64,000 nucleotides of DNA from Eukaryota sp. TZLM1-RC (GCA_040285825.1 JAUPSS010000004.1:5525658-5589657); one strand, 5' to 3'. Positions 18,452 through 30,604 are shown, counted from the first letter of the stretch. A program made the numbers and translations. The notes: generated by a model not told the origin, from the sequence alone.

Positions 18452-20275
18452 ATGAAAACCACAGATAGAATTGAACACTACAACCAACTTATGAGCATAC
18501 GATCCTCTCTACAATGCGTTCCTCCCTCAGATATTCTCCCTTCATTACATCCTACATTTTCTGTTTCACTCCTTCCTTCAACTGAATCAGATAAGGTGGA
18601 CTCTATCGATCGTTGCCACTCATGTAAAGCATTCTCTTCCTCAACTTTTCCTTCCTCTAACGGCACTTCTCTTTGTCCCTTCTGTCTAACGACTTCACCC
18701 ATTTCATCCCTCGCACCTAGTTTCTCGTCAATTATCAGCTCCAAATCATATCCATTTATTCCACTTAATATTATTCTTATAGATTCCTGCTATTCTGAAT
18801 TAGAAGACATTTTGCTATTTGTAAATACTTTGGAATTGACAATGCCTGATGAAAAGTATTTAATATTTTCAATTACGTCTGATGGAATTGTTTTGCACAT
18901 GAGCCAAATATTGAAATTTTCGTTGAACTTTGATGAGATTTTTGATAGATATAGACCTTCATTTGCTGATTTTTTCAATGGATCGCGGTTAGTAGTCGAC
19001 AGGTCTACAGCTGTCGACATAATCAATCAATCAATCAATTTTGTCGAGTCTTCCAATGTCTTGAATTTGGATCTGCCCCTACAAATTATTACAAATACCC
19101 TTAAGAAAAACTATTTTGCCAAATTTTCGTTACTGAATCTTATCATCGTGTCATCGAGACAAGTTGAACTAAATTTTGACAAATATCATCCTTCATTAAG
19201 GATCAATTCTATACTAAAATCTGAAAATTTCAATCTGTCAAGCCTGTCAGCCCAAACAAATGGTGTTTGCTTGCCTTTATTTTCTTCAGTTGGAATTAAA
19301 AATCAATTTGCAAATATTGAAAATTTAAGGGGTTATTTTAATCAATTTTTCAACCATTCTAACTTGAACTTTGGTATAGAGCTCAAGATCAGATCATCTT
19401 GGGACATTGTTGAAGTTTTAAACAATCCCAATTTTTTAACTATACCAGATTCCCACACCCTCAAATTACAATCAAATCTCCAATCAAATGACATCAACTT
19501 TCTTTCATTTTCTGTTACACCACCAGACAATATCTCCATAGATTTGTTTGTTCAAGTAGCTGTGAAAAGGACCATTTTACAGGATTGTTCGTTGATTGAT
19601 GTACTTGATGTCAGTTGTATTCAACTTCCAATCAATTATGACGTGACGTCTTTTGAAGTCCTGCAATCAATCAATCACAAAGTAGTTTTTGACCATATGT
19701 TTAGAGCTTTTTGTTTAAACGCTAGGGTCAATATGGACATTACAAACAAGTTGAGATCTAAACTAATCTCAACGATGCTAAATTTTGAAAATTTGTACTT
19801 GTCAACTGATCCCAGTCGCGATCCACAGGTGGAGCTCACTTTTCCAAATTCTGAAAATTTAAATACTCTGCTGCACTTAACACATGGACTATTGTCTCAT
19901 CCAATGGTTGTTATTAATAATAGCAGTACAATTTCTTTCTTGCTCAATTGTCTTGCTCAATTATCAATTATTCGAAAATTTGATGCTTTTATGCCAAAAT
20001 TTCACGTGAAATATAACTCAGGTGAGTTAGGAATAATGGCTGGCTTGTCACGGGACGAATTTTTGAAAATCTTACAGAACAAAACAACACTAGATCACAT
20101 TGGTGTTGATACTGGTTTTGCAAAAATTTACTGTGATTACACTAAAACTTTAACTCGTGATTGCTTTGTCGTTCCTGATTGTAGTTACTTGCTGAGCTTT
20201 TGTAGCGTAGATTGGGAAGCATTTGGTTTACATAATTTTGAATCGTTTGTAGAATTTTTGAAGTCTAAGATTTAA
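18452..20275 (+). CDS. Divergent Sec24-like COPII coat protein
   Basis: The 607-aa product begins with MSIRSSLQCVPPSDILPS, reminiscent of the Sec24 segment before the zinc finger. A CxxC-x18-CxxC finger follows (CHSC...CPFC, residues about 54-77). A trunk-like start PLNIILIDSC follows, then long mixed alpha/beta sequence, and a helical segment near residues 410-470 (HMFRAFCLNARVNMDI). COPII Sec23/Sec24 subunits coat vesicles leaving the ER, and Sec24 selects cargo. At 607 aa it is shorter than typical Sec24 (over 900 aa) and lacks the disordered N-terminus. Sec23 is an alternative. The stop is followed at once by TAATAAA. Family call moderate, subunit call weak. Confidence 0.6.
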   Translation: MKTTDRIEHYNQLMSIRSSLQCVPPSDILPSLHPTFSVSLLPSTESDKVDSIDRCHSCKAFSSSTFPSSNGTSLCPFCLTTSPISSLAPSFSSIISSKSYPFIPLNIILIDSCYSELEDILLFVNTLELTMPDEKYLIFSITSDGIVLHMSQILKFSLNFDEIFDRYRPSFADFFNGSRLVVDRSTAVDIINQSINFVESSNVLNLDLPLQIITNTLKKNYFAKFSLLNLIIVSSRQVELNFDKYHPSLRINSILKSENFNLSSLSAQTNGVCLPLFSSVGIKNQFANIENLRGYFNQFFNHSNLNFGIELKIRSSWDIVEVLNNPNFLTIPDSHTLKLQSNLQSNDINFLSFSVTPPDNISIDLFVQVAVKRTILQDCSLIDVLDVSCIQLPINYDVTSFEVLQSINHKVVFDHMFRAFCLNARVNMDITNKLRSKLISTMLNFENLYLSTDPSRDPQVELTFPNSENLNTLLHLTHGLLSHPMVVINNSSTISFLLNCLAQLSIIRKFDAFMPKFHVKYNSGELGIMAGLSRDEFLKILQNKTTLDHIGVDTGFAKIYCDYTKTLTRDCFVVPDCSYLLSFCSVDWEAFGLHNFESFVEFLKSKI

Positions 20276-21800
20276 TAAATATTCTGCATAATTCATAATA
20301 ATAATAATAATAAATACTCTAAATACAAAATTACTCTACAATAATAATATTGTTTCTTCACTTTTTATATTTTAAAATGATGGTTAGGAAAACTTAACTC
20401 AAGTCCAAAAGCTTGTGATCACTACCATCGTTTAAACTGGTCAACAATGTTGGATGTTGTAAAAATGTAATGAAGCAGTAGGTCACCAATCATTTCATCA
20501 AATTAAATTGGCAAACAAGTGGTGAAGACTCTTTTCAGATTTTCTTGAATCTTTATCTTTAAACCTGCTCTTCCATTCCGGTTAGTGTTGTAATTTGATG
20601 GATATAAGTGAGCAAGTTTAAAGGCCTTTTTTGGAATAAAATCATACTTCACAATTACACCACCATACACATTTTTAGTTTACATTTATTATTTATTTCA
20701 AGATCAAACAATGGGTTTTGTACAGTTTACAAAAAAAAGTTTTTTTGTGAAACATAACACACAAACTGAACAAGAACTAATATGAACAAGAACTAATATG
20801 AACAAGAAGTAATATTAAATAAACACAAGGAGTTGCTTATGACTTGGTTTCTGCATTGATCAATTTTAACTGAACTTTTTCTTAGCACGCCATCATTATA
20901 ATTATACACAATTCCAAAGACTGGAAGTTCAAGGCTATTTCTCTTAAGTCTTGTTGAAAATTTCTCCAAATTACTATTTTTAAGAATTCCAGAATTCATT
21001 TTCACGTGGACGAAAAATTTAATGAAGTGAAAACGTATATGGTTTTAAATTACAAGAAATACACGAAAAAATATTCAAGGCTTAAATCTGACTCTGATAC
21101 TTTTCACCTTTAGCTTTCTCAGAATATTCTAAAAGAATAAATATGGTTTCGATAAATCATGAAGAGAATATTTGTTACAAGGATCAACAGTACTGAATTC
21201 CAATACGATTTGTTGGCAATTAGAACAATGACCATGAACGACACTTCGACTTTTGTTATCTTGATAGTCTAGGAAAATGCAGGTTTAATTTTGACACTAA
21301 ATCTTTTGAACAATATGAAACAATAATCACAAACTCTATTGTGAAGAATTAATGTATGGTATTTAGTTGAAACCATAATTCTGATTGTTTCTGACCAATG
21401 AACACTTTTGACCACCACAGATGTACATAGAAAGAACTGAACAATAAATTATGAGCATACCTCAAAGTTGGAAAAATTTTTTTTAATTTCTCAGTGACTT
21501 GCAATCATAGAATATTGCGGTATCGATTGCGGTATCGATTGAATTTGCAATTTCTATTTGTTTTAAATTCAGATCATACAAAATTTCCGATTGTGGAATC
21601 AAAATTATGGTTCAAGTGTGAGTGACAATTTTTCTTAAATGGAATGTAATTGAGCATTTGATTGGTTTTGAAATTGGAGGGCGTTCCTTTAAGAACAGCA
21701 AAACATGTGATGTAATCTCTTGATGTTTCCAATCTCACTCATTGTTATTGGTCAAGGGTGTTTGTGCAAATAAGTTATCAGATTGTTCACTTTTTGTAAT
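20276..21800. other. Intergenic with short tandem repeats
   Basis: This 1.5-kb stretch has an (aat)n run near 20297-20312 and a 16-bp unit gaacaagaactaatat three times at 20768-20815. The 12-mer gcggtatcgatt occurs twice near 21518-21541. A 70-codon minus-strand frame near 20793 is not convincing. No gene or RNA seen. Confidence 0.5.
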
Positions 21801-22577
21801 CATTGTACCACGAAGATTTGGATTGTGTGCCACTAATGAAGCATTTGTAACAAGAATGAGATTATATTTGAATATCCCCATTAATCAATTTTAATCAAAA
21901 GAAAAATGTATTTGTTCGAATTCACCTCAACTCACTTTGCACCATGCTCTGAATTGTTCTAAAGTGATAACTTAATGTTCTTCATTACATGATGCTGTTA
22001 GAGACACTGTTTTCAATATGGCACGAACTGCAAGAATCTCGTGTATTAAAGAGACTCTGCTGAAGGAAACATTGTCATTGAATAATTTTGGTTCTGATGA
22101 CAGAGGTGATGTATACTGTGATTGGATTGAGAACTCTGAAGCTGTTGTTGACTTTGTCTCATGTAATGTTGCAAATTGCACTTTGGCTCAAAAGAAGAAA
22201 ACTTAATCCTGTAAGCGCTTTTGAATTTAAAGCATAGAAAATATGACAAAGATATCGAAAAAGCTAATGCTAGTAGAAATAGATCATTTGTTTTATTGAT
22301 TTTCCATTTTCGATAAACGGAAGACTATCATTAAAAGCAGAAACTATTGTAAATGACTACCAAAAAATGGTTCAAGAAAAAACAATGAAAAGATTTGATG
22401 ACTTTTTATGGCGTTCACGGATTCCATTTGCCATTGCTAACAGATTACCTCGGTTTTTCAATCAAATTAGAGAAGCTTTAGCTAGACAGTAAGCAGTTCA
22501 AGATTTTGAAGAGGAAATCTTGGTTCAATGATAGTCGTCCCATAAGTATTGAGTTTATTGCGTCAAGTGTGTAAGTT
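21801..22577 (+). mobile_element. Retroelement 3' copy, left arm of an inverted duplication
   Basis: It runs from attgtaccacgaagatttgg to the shared 3' tail gtcgtcccataag.attgag.ttattgcgtcaagtgtg. Translated pieces include a knuckle (CICSNSPQLTLHHALNC-like, interrupted), ISCIKETLLKETLSLNNFGSDDRGDVYCDW and, near the end, FQKMVQEKTMKRFDDF. The frame is broken in several places. The same segment recurs inverted at 22.88-23.67 kb. Confidence 0.8.
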
Positions 22578-22881
22578 TGATAAAAGTTAACAGGTAAAAC
22601 AATTTAAACACCAACACACACACTAATTACCTTCTTTGTTCTGTTACATTCTCCTTAATCACAAACTTGGGCAACTTTGGTTCATCTGCTGTAAAAAACT
22701 TCTCTATAATTAAGTAAAGCAGAACAAGAAGATGTTTTGACTGAACTTTGTGGCAAAATAGCATTGTAGGCTCTATATTCAAGAGAATGTTCGTTATTAT
22801 CATTTAGAAATTTTTGTGAAGAACAGGTTGCGGGAAAGTTTTCGATAGCAGATGAAATGCATTTTTGGTTTAAAAATTAGT
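22578..22881. other. Spacer between the inverted retroelement copies
   Basis: About 300 bp of AT-rich sequence with no gene or RNA. It would form the loop if the flanking inverted copies paired. Confidence 0.5.
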
Positions 22882-23676
22882 ATTTAATGAATTTGCACAC
22901 TTAATTAAATTAACTCAATACTAATGGGACGACTTTTATTGAACCAAGATTTCCTCTACAAAATCTTGATCTGCTTACTGTCTAGCTAAAGCTTCTCTAA
23001 TTTGATTGAAAAACCGTGATAATCTATTAATAATGGCAAATTGAATCCGTGAACGCCATAAAAATATATCAAATCTTTTCATTGTTTTTTCTTGCACCAT
23101 TTTTTGGAAGTCATCCAAAAAAGTTTCTGCTTCAACTGATAATCTTCCATTTATCGAAAATGGGAAAGCAATAAAAACCAGCTGTGTATTTCTATCGACA
23201 TTAGCCTCTTCAATATCTTTATCATATTTTCTATGTTTCTCTTTTGCTTTAAAATCCAGAGCAGCCACAGGATTAAGTATTCTGCTTTGAACCAAAGTGT
23301 CATTTGCAGCATTACATGAGACAAAGTCAACAATAGCTTCAGAATTATCAATTTAATCACAGTATACATCACCTCTATCATCAGAACCAAAATTATTCAG
23401 AGAAAGTGTTTCCTTCAGCAGGGGCTCTTTGATACACGATATCCTTGCAGTTTGTGCCATATTGAAAACAGTGTCTCTAACAGCATCATGTAATAAAGAA
23501 CGATAAGTTATCAATTTAGAGCAATTTAGAGCATGGCGCAAAGTGAGTTGGGGTGAATTCGAACAAATACATTTTTCTTTTGATAATAATTGATTAACGG
23601 GGATATTCAAATATAATCTCATTTTTGTTACAAATGCTTCATTAGTGGCACACAATCCAAATCTTCGTGGTACAAT
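22882..23676 (-). mobile_element. Retroelement 3' copy, right arm of an inverted duplication
   Basis: Minus-strand frames 23655-23353 and 23295-22975 encode a Cys/His knuckle (CICSNSPQLTLRHALNC), LITYRSLLHDAVRDTVFNM, DRGDVYCD, DKDIEEANVDRNTQ and a C-terminal SRIQFAIINRLSRFFNQI. A stop and frame change separate them. The 3' tail matches the copies at 8.6 and 16.5 kb. Its 5' truncation point (attgtaccacg) is the same as in the left arm, so the pair probably arose by duplication and inversion rather than two insertions. Confidence 0.8.
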
Positions 23677-23747
23677 GGTTTAAAAATTCATTTTGGAAAA
23701 TAAAAAACCGTTTCAAACAACATTTTCTTGACAATCAAACCTTTATC

Positions 23748-26700
23748 ATGCAACATCTTGAGGCGATCAAGGACGCTGTCAATGATCTCCAACAGTCCTC
23801 TCATTCCACCATCTCCAACAACAACCCTTCTGTTCATGACCTGGTGGACCATATAGTTTTCTTCCTGGAGACTGGACTTCGTGACAAGTCAGGCATCCTG
23901 TCTACTAAACCTTCTGCTTACTCATTTCTTGAATGTCTGGTCAATAAAAACATCAACCCTAAAGCTAAGGAAGACTTTCTATATCTTTCCACCCTTGTTA
24001 ACGTTAAAACTACCACCGGAAAAGCCCGTGCTTGGGTACGTTACGCCCTCAACTATCAATCCTTAGAAGCCGATCTCTTTGCACTTTTCACCTCATCCCA
24101 CGTTCCTTCCTTCTACCTTCCTTCTGCTGCCATGTCTTCATCAGAGTTACGTCAGCTGTTCCTCTCTTATCTTCCCCCTTTGGGTTCACTGCAGTTTGAA
24201 CTACCCCTCGATGATGCTATACTGGATTCCCCCAGGTCTATTCCTGCAGAGGTCCTTGCAGAAGTGACAAAGACTGTGAGAAGTACAAGAAGAAGAGCAA
24301 AGAAGGTTAATCTTGACGGCAATGATCATAAAGCTATTCCTACTATTGAGGAAGTTGCCGAAAGAGAATTTGAGAAAGCTCAAAATGAATCAGGCAGTGT
24401 CAAAAATGATGACGTGGATGAACCTGCAGCTCAAAATGAATCAGACAGTGTCAAAAATGATGACGTGGATGAACCTGCAGCTCAAAATGAATCAGACAGT
24501 GTCAAAAATGATGACGTGGATGAACCTGCAGCTCAAAATGAATCAGACAGTGTGAAAAATGATGACGTGGATGAACCAGTAGCTCAAAATGAGTCAGAAA
24601 GTGTCAAAAATGATGACGTGGATGAACCAGTAGCTCAAAATGAGTCAGAAAGTGTCAAAAATGATGACGTGGATGAACCAGTAGCTCAAAATGAATCAGA
24701 CAGTGTCAAAAATGATGACGTGGATGAACCAGTAGCTCAAAATGAATCAGACAGTGTCAAAAATGATGACGTGGATGAACCAGTAGCTCAAAAATGAATC
24801 AGACAGTGTCAAAAATGATGACGTGGATGAACCAGTAGCTCAAAATGAATCAGACAGTGTCAAAAATGATGACGTGGATGAACCAGTAGCTCAAAATGAA
24901 TCAGACAGTGTCAAAAATGATGACGTGGATGAACCAGTAGCTCAAAATGAGTCAGAAAGTGTCAAAAATGATGACGTGGATGAACCTGCAGCTCAAAATG
25001 AATCAGACAGTGTCAAAAATGATGACGTGGATGAACCTGCAGCTCAAAATGAATCAGACAGTGTGAAAAATGATGACGTGGATGAACCAGTAGCTCAAAA
25101 TGAGTCAGAAAGTGTCAAAAATGATGACGTGGATGAACCAGTAGCTCAAAATGAGTCAGAAAGTGTGAAAAATGATGACGTGGATGAACCTGCAGCTCAA
25201 AATGAATCAGACAGTGTCAAAAATGATGACGTGGATGAACCAGTAGCTCAAAATGAGTCAGAAAGTGTCAAAAATGATGACGTGGATGAACCTGCAGCTC
25301 AAAATGAATCAGACAGTGTCAAAAATGATGACGTGGATGAACCTGCAGCTCAAAATGAATCAGACAGTGTGAAAAATGATGACGTGGATGAACCAGTAGC
25401 TCAAAATGAGTCAGAAAGTGTCAAAAATGATGACGTGGATGAACCTGCAGCTCAAAATGAATCAGACAGTGTGAAAAATGATGACGTGGATGAACCAGTA
25501 GCTCAAAATGAGTCAGAAAGTGTCAAAAATGATGACGTGGATGAACCAGTAGCTCAAAATGAGTCAGAAAGTGTCAAAAATGATGACGTGGATGAACCTG
25601 CAGCTCAAAATGAATCAGACAGTGTCAAAAATGATGACGTGGATGAACCAGTAGCTCAAAATGAATCAGACAGTGTCAAAAATGATGACGTGGATGAACC
25701 AGTAGCTCAAAATGAATCAGACAGTGTCAAAAATGATGACGTGGATGAACCAGTAGCTAAAAATGAATCAGACAGTGTCAAAAATGATGACGTGGATGAA
25801 CCAGTAGCTCAAAATGAATCAGACAGTGTCAAAAATGATGACGTGGATGAACCAGTAGCTCAAAATGAATCAGACAGTGTCAAAAATGATGACGTGGATG
25901 AACCAGTAGCTCAAAATGAGTCAGAAAGTGTCAAAAATGATGACGTGGATGAACCTGCAGCTCAAAATGAATCAGACAGTGTCAAAAATGATGACGTGGA
26001 TGAACCTGCAGCTCAAAATGAATCAGACAGTGTGAAAAATGATGACGTGGATGAACCAGTAGCTCAAAATGAGTCAGAAAGTGTCAAAAATGATGACGTG
26101 GATGAACCAGTAGCTCAAAATGAGTCAGAAAGTGTGAAAAATGATGACGTGGATGAACCTGCAGCTCAAAATGAATCAGACAGTGTCAAAAATGATGACG
26201 TGGATGAACCAGTAGCTCAAAATGAGTCAGAAAGTGTCAAAAATGATGACGTGGATGAACCTGCAGCTCAAAATGAATCAGACAGTGTCAAAAATGATGA
26301 CGTGGATGAACCTGCAGCTCAAAATGAATCAGACAGTGTGAAAAATGATGACGTGGATGAACCAGTAGCTCAAAATGAGTCAGAAAGTGTCAAAAATGAT
26401 GACGTGGATGAACCAGTAGCTCAAAATGAGTCAGAAAGTGTGAAAAATGATGACGTGGATGAACCTGCAGCTCAAAATGAATCAGACAGTGTCAAAAATG
26501 ATGACGTGGATGAACCAGTAGCTCAAAATGAGTCAGAAAGTGTCAAAAATGATGACGTGGATGAACCTGCAGCTCAAAATGAGTCAGAAAGTGTCAAAAA
26601 TGATGACGTGGATGAACCAGTAGCTCAAAATGAATCAGACAGTGTCAAAAATGATGACGTGGATGAACCAGTAGCTCAAAATGAGTCAGACAGTGAAGCC

Positions 26701-27606
26701 TCCACGGTAGAACTCAATGAAAATCTTGAACGGCAAAACCAACAACTTCAGCGTGAATTACGTGATGCAAAGGCAACCATTCAGAGGCTACGTCGACTTT
26801 CAAATGCTAATGATGCTGATTTTGACCGGTCAAATATCTTTAAAGAACGTGATTCTATTCATTCCGCCAAAACCATGCTTCGTTTGGCGCCACCAGTCCT
26901 TAAACCGCCTTTGAAGCACCATGTATCCAAATGTGCCAACTCAAACTGTTCTCAAATACTTATCAATAATTCAAAGCAACATTCTAGGTATTGTTATTAC
27001 TATGAGAATTGGTTTTGCAAACATTGTCATTTGAATGAACTTGCTGTAATCCCTTCGTGGTTAGTCTATAGGTTTGATTGCAAACCAAAACCCATTTGTA
27101 CAAAGGCTCTAGATTATCTCGAATCTGTTTTGGACGTTCCTCTTGTTCCAATTCCAATGTTAATTCCACTGGCTAATTATTCGGTGCAGTTGACTAGGAT
27201 CATTAATTTAAAATTTCAATTATCGAGAATAAGACCATTCATTCTCACCTGCAGGGAATCAGAAAACTTACTTTGTTACCTAGGTGAGTATGTTTCAATA
27301 CTGGAAACTAATAATTTATCTTTAAAACATATCTTGGAAAGTTTAACTGGAAATTTAATTGATTTTCTGCTGAGCGTAACTGAAAAATACGTTCAGCACA
27401 TTACCAAGCATTGTGATTTATGCTCACAAAAGGGTTTTTACTGTGAATTGTGCAAAAGTAGGACTATATGTTACTCCTTTATGATTGCCACTGTAGAGCA
27501 GTGTTCTAGATGTTATTCCTTTTATCATAAGAAGTGTTTTGCCAAGTTGGACGGGGAACCTTGTCCGAAGTGCATCAGAATGAAGTTTCGAATGCTCAAT
27601 TCGTGA
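23748..27606 (+). CDS. RUN-domain / Rubicon-homology protein with 45 acidic 17-aa repeats (frame break in repeats)
   Basis: The first ATG after the retroelement junction is 23748. Residues about 1-160 form a RUN-like domain (LVDHIVFFLETGLRD, FLECLVN, ARAWVRYALNYQSLEADL, SYLPPLG). Then 45 copies of AQNESDSVKNDDVDEPV follow, and a short coiled coil (LERQNQQLQRELRDAKATIQ). A C-terminal Rubicon-homology zinc region comes last: CANSNCSQI, WFCKHCH, VIPSWLVYRFDCKPKPIC, HCDLCSQKGFYCELC, CSRCYSFYHKKCF, CPKC. RUN plus RH is the layout of PLEKHM1/Rubicon proteins, where RH binds Rab7 on late endosomes and autophagosomes. An extra A in the run 24790-24794 ends the first frame at 24797. Everything after is open in the shifted frame to 27606, so this is a recent mutation or a sequencing error in a repeat. 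Confidence 0.85.
24378..26694 (+). repeat. 45 tandem copies of a 51-bp coding repeat
   Basis: The unit gctcaaaatgaatcagacag.. encodes AQNESDSVKNDDVDEPV. Distance arithmetic (24378 to 26674, less one inserted base) gives exactly 45 full units plus a partial one. Units vary almost only at two codons (D/E at position 6, A/V at position 17) and at tgtc/tgtg. Blocks of the same variant order recur, which points to unequal exchange of multi-unit blocks. Confidence 0.97.
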
Positions 27607-28707
27607 GCTTTTTTTGTTGATTCTAGTCTTTGTAATTTTATCTTGTTTATTATTTATTGATTTTATAGATTTTATAAATGTAGTTATTTTCTACTCTCCT
27701 TACATATTTGCAATAATCAACATTAAACCCAGTGAGGAGATGTCTTGTAAACGAGCATCGTAATTGCTGTGCTTTCTTATGATAGTATCGGACAGACCTA
27801 CCGAAAAGGAAAGGGAAAAGAGACAATGTGCCTAGACAATGAGAGAATGTGCAAAACACATTCTTATACGAGTGCCACGTCATCACGGAAAACATGAAAA
27901 ATCCACCACTGTATGCCCTAGCGGCAGCACGAAATAGGCCAAATCATTGTTGAACTATGATCCGTGGATCCTCTTTTTAGCCCAAGTACAATGTATTTGT
28001 ATTTCACAATGACTACCATTATTACTGTGAGAATTTCTTTTGAACAAGTTCAAAGATTAATCATAATTAAATTGTGAATAAATCATTTTATTTCAACCCG
28101 TTTTTATTGACACAAAACTTATCAATGGGAAAACCAAATGGATGACTATGTAATGAAAGATATTGATAAAACGTTTTATTAATAACAGAAAACTAATATC
28201 CATATTGAGAATTCAACGTGAAAACTGAGCATGTAACAATTTTTAGTCATCGTCACTGGTGATTCTATCATTCTACATCATCTACAACTTCAGCAATTTG
28301 AAACGAGCCAATTTGTTGCATGAAGGGTACAACGGAGAAAGAAACGACAGCGAAGGAGAAATGAAAGCAGGCATAGATGGAGGTATAAAAGACGTGAAGA
28401 AAGTGATGGGGGAAGAAACACCTGCTTGGAGAAGTAGAGTACTGAGAGATGAGGAAATCTCACTATTAGGCAACGGTAGAAGCTAAGCATCCAACCGGAA
28501 TTCTTCAATAGCGACTTCAGACAATGGCTTTGTAAAAGAACCTTCTTATCTTAAAACAGAGAGTCTGTCGTTGATCTTCTGCACAGTTCTTTTTTTCTGC
28601 AGTTTATTGATGTCCATGTTGAAGGAAGAATCAGAGAAGAAAAATAATGAATAATTTGACAATGAATGAGAAAAATTGTTTTAATTCACAATTGACATCC
28701 TGCAATT
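27607..28707. other. Intergenic before 5S array 1
   Basis: About 1.1 kb with no gene I can support. Short frames at 27650-27895 (minus) and 28259-28486 (plus) lack any family features. The last bases before the array (cctgcaattagatgcgg) resemble those before array 2 (ccttgcaattggatgcgg), so the two array flanks may share ancestry. Confidence 0.45.
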
Positions 28708-28803
28708 AGATGCGGATCCCATTCCGAATTCCGAAGTTAAGCGGCCACAGGCCTGGTCAGTAGTTGGGTGGGAGACCACCAGCGAACACTGGGTGCTGCA
28801 TCC
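28708..28803 (+). rRNA. 5S rRNA, array 1 copy 1, internally deleted
   Basis: It is 96 nt long. The 5' part lacks 23 nt (ccatacttggtctatagcac plus cgg) compared with its neighbours. The deletion is bounded by CGG direct repeats, joining gatgcgg to atccc. Position 1 is A instead of G. It is probably a pseudogene, because the first 5S helix and loop A are lost. Confidence 0.9.
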
Positions 28804-29068
28804 TTTTGATATTTGGTTGCCTGACAATTATTGTTTTTAATTCTCTGCTTAGTTAAGACAGCAGTGCTTCAATGCGACATCATTTTTTTAAAGAATTACA
28901 AATGTATTATAATCTAATTTTGTAAAAACAGAATCATTTCTGACATTAATTCAAATATGAGTTTTTATTAATAAAATCTAATGATTCAATAGAAAGTCAA
29001 GATTTTAATAAATTTTGTTAAGTTTGTGATCATTTAATGTTTACATTTGCAACTATCGCTTTACTATT

Positions 29069-29187
29069 GGATGCGGCCATACTTGGTCTATAGCACCGGA
29101 TCCCATTCCGAATTCCGAAGTTAAGCGGCCACAGGCCTGGTCAGTAGTTGGGTGGGAGACCACCAGCGAACACTGGGTGCTGCATCC
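29069..29187 (+). rRNA. 5S rRNA, array 1 copy 2
   Basis: A 119-nt 5S gene. The ends ggatgc and gcatcc pair. It has the conserved core ccgaagttaagcgg and ggtcagtagttgggtgggag, the internal control region for TFIIIA and Pol III. TTTT right after the 3' end is the terminator. Confidence 0.97.
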
Positions 29188-29452
29188 TTTTGATATTTGG
29201 TTGCCTGACAATTATTGTTTTTAATTATCTGCTTAGTTAAGGCAGCAATGCTTCAATGCGACATCATATTTTTAAAGAATTACAAATGTATTATAATCTA
29301 ATTTTGTAAAAACAGAATCATTTCTGACATTAATTCAAATATGAGTTTTTATTAATAAAATCTAATGATTCAATAGAAAGTCAAGATTTAAATAAATTTT
29401 GTAAAGTTTGTGATCATTTAATGTTTACATTTGCAACTATCACTTTACTATT

Positions 29453-29571
29453 GGATGCGGCCATACTTGGTCTATAGCACCGGATCCCATTCCGAATTCC
29501 GAAGTTAAGCGGCCACAGGCCTGGTCAGTAGTTGGGTGGGAGACCACCAGCGAACACTGGGTGCTGCATCC
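29453..29571 (+). rRNA. 5S rRNA, array 1 copy 3
   Basis: Identical in layout to copy 2, exactly 384 bp downstream. It has the same core and the same TTTT terminator. Confidence 0.97.
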
Positions 29572-29836
29572 TTTTGATATTTGGTTGCCTGACAATTATT
29601 GTTTTTAATTATCTGCTTAGTTAAGGCAGCAATGCTTCAATGCGACATCATTTTTTTAAAGAATTACAAATGTATTATAATCTAATTTTGTAAAAACAGA
29701 ATCATTTCTGACATTAATTCAAATATGAGTTTTTATTAATAAAATCTAATGATTCAATAGAAAGTCAAGATTTTAATAAATTTTGTTAAGTTTGTGATCA
29801 TTTAATGTTTACATTTGCAACTATCGGTTTACTATT

Positions 29837-29955
29837 GGATGCGGCCATACTTGGTCTATAGCACCGGATCCCATTCCGAATTCCGAAGTTAAGCGGCCAC
29901 AGGCCTGGTCAGTAGTTGGGTGGGAGACCACCAGCGAACACTGGGTGCTGCATCC
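29837..29955 (+). rRNA. 5S rRNA, array 1 copy 4
   Basis: A complete 119-nt copy, 384 bp after copy 3, with the same terminator. Confidence 0.97.
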
Positions 29956-30220
29956 TTTTGATATTTGGTTGCCTGACAATTATTGTTTTTAATTATCTGC
30001 TTAGTTAAGGCAGCAATGCTTCAATGCGACATCATTTTTTTAAAGAATTACAAATGTATTATAATCTAATTTTGTAAAAACAGAATCATTTCTGACATTA
30101 ATTCAAATATGAGTTTTTATTAATAAAATCTAATGATTCAATAGAAAGTCAAGATTTAAATAAATTTTGTAAAGTTTGTGATCATTTAATGTTTACATTT
30201 GCAACTATCGCTTTACTATT

Positions 30221-30339
30221 GGATGCGGCCATACTTGGTCTATAGCACCGGATCCCATTCCGAATTCCGAAGTTAAGCGGCCACAGGCCTGGTCAGTAGT
30301 TGGGTGGGAGACCACCAGCGAACACTGGGTGCTGCATCC
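30221..30339 (+). rRNA. 5S rRNA, array 1 copy 5
   Basis: A complete 119-nt copy, 384 bp after copy 4, with the same terminator. Confidence 0.97.
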
Positions 30340-30604
30340 TTTTGATATTTGGTTGCCTGACAATTATTGTTTTTAATTATCTGCTTAGTTAAGGCAGCAA
30401 TGCTTCAATGCGACATCATTTTTTTAAAGAATTACAAATGTATTATAATCTAATTTTGTAAAAACAGAATCATTTCTGACATTAATTCAAATATGAGTTT
30501 TTATTAATAAAATCTAATGATTCAATAGAAAGTCAAGATTTAAATAAATTTTGTAAAGTTTGTGATCATTTAATGTTTACATTTGCAACTATCGCTTTAC
30601 TATT

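Noticed and set aside
24378-26694. CRISPR-like or satellite array
   Set aside because: The 51-bp unit has no spacers and is in frame with folded domains on both sides; it is a coding repeat.
28259-28486. 75-codon open frame before 5S array 1
   Set aside because: No family features and overlapping frames on the other strand; no support beyond its length.
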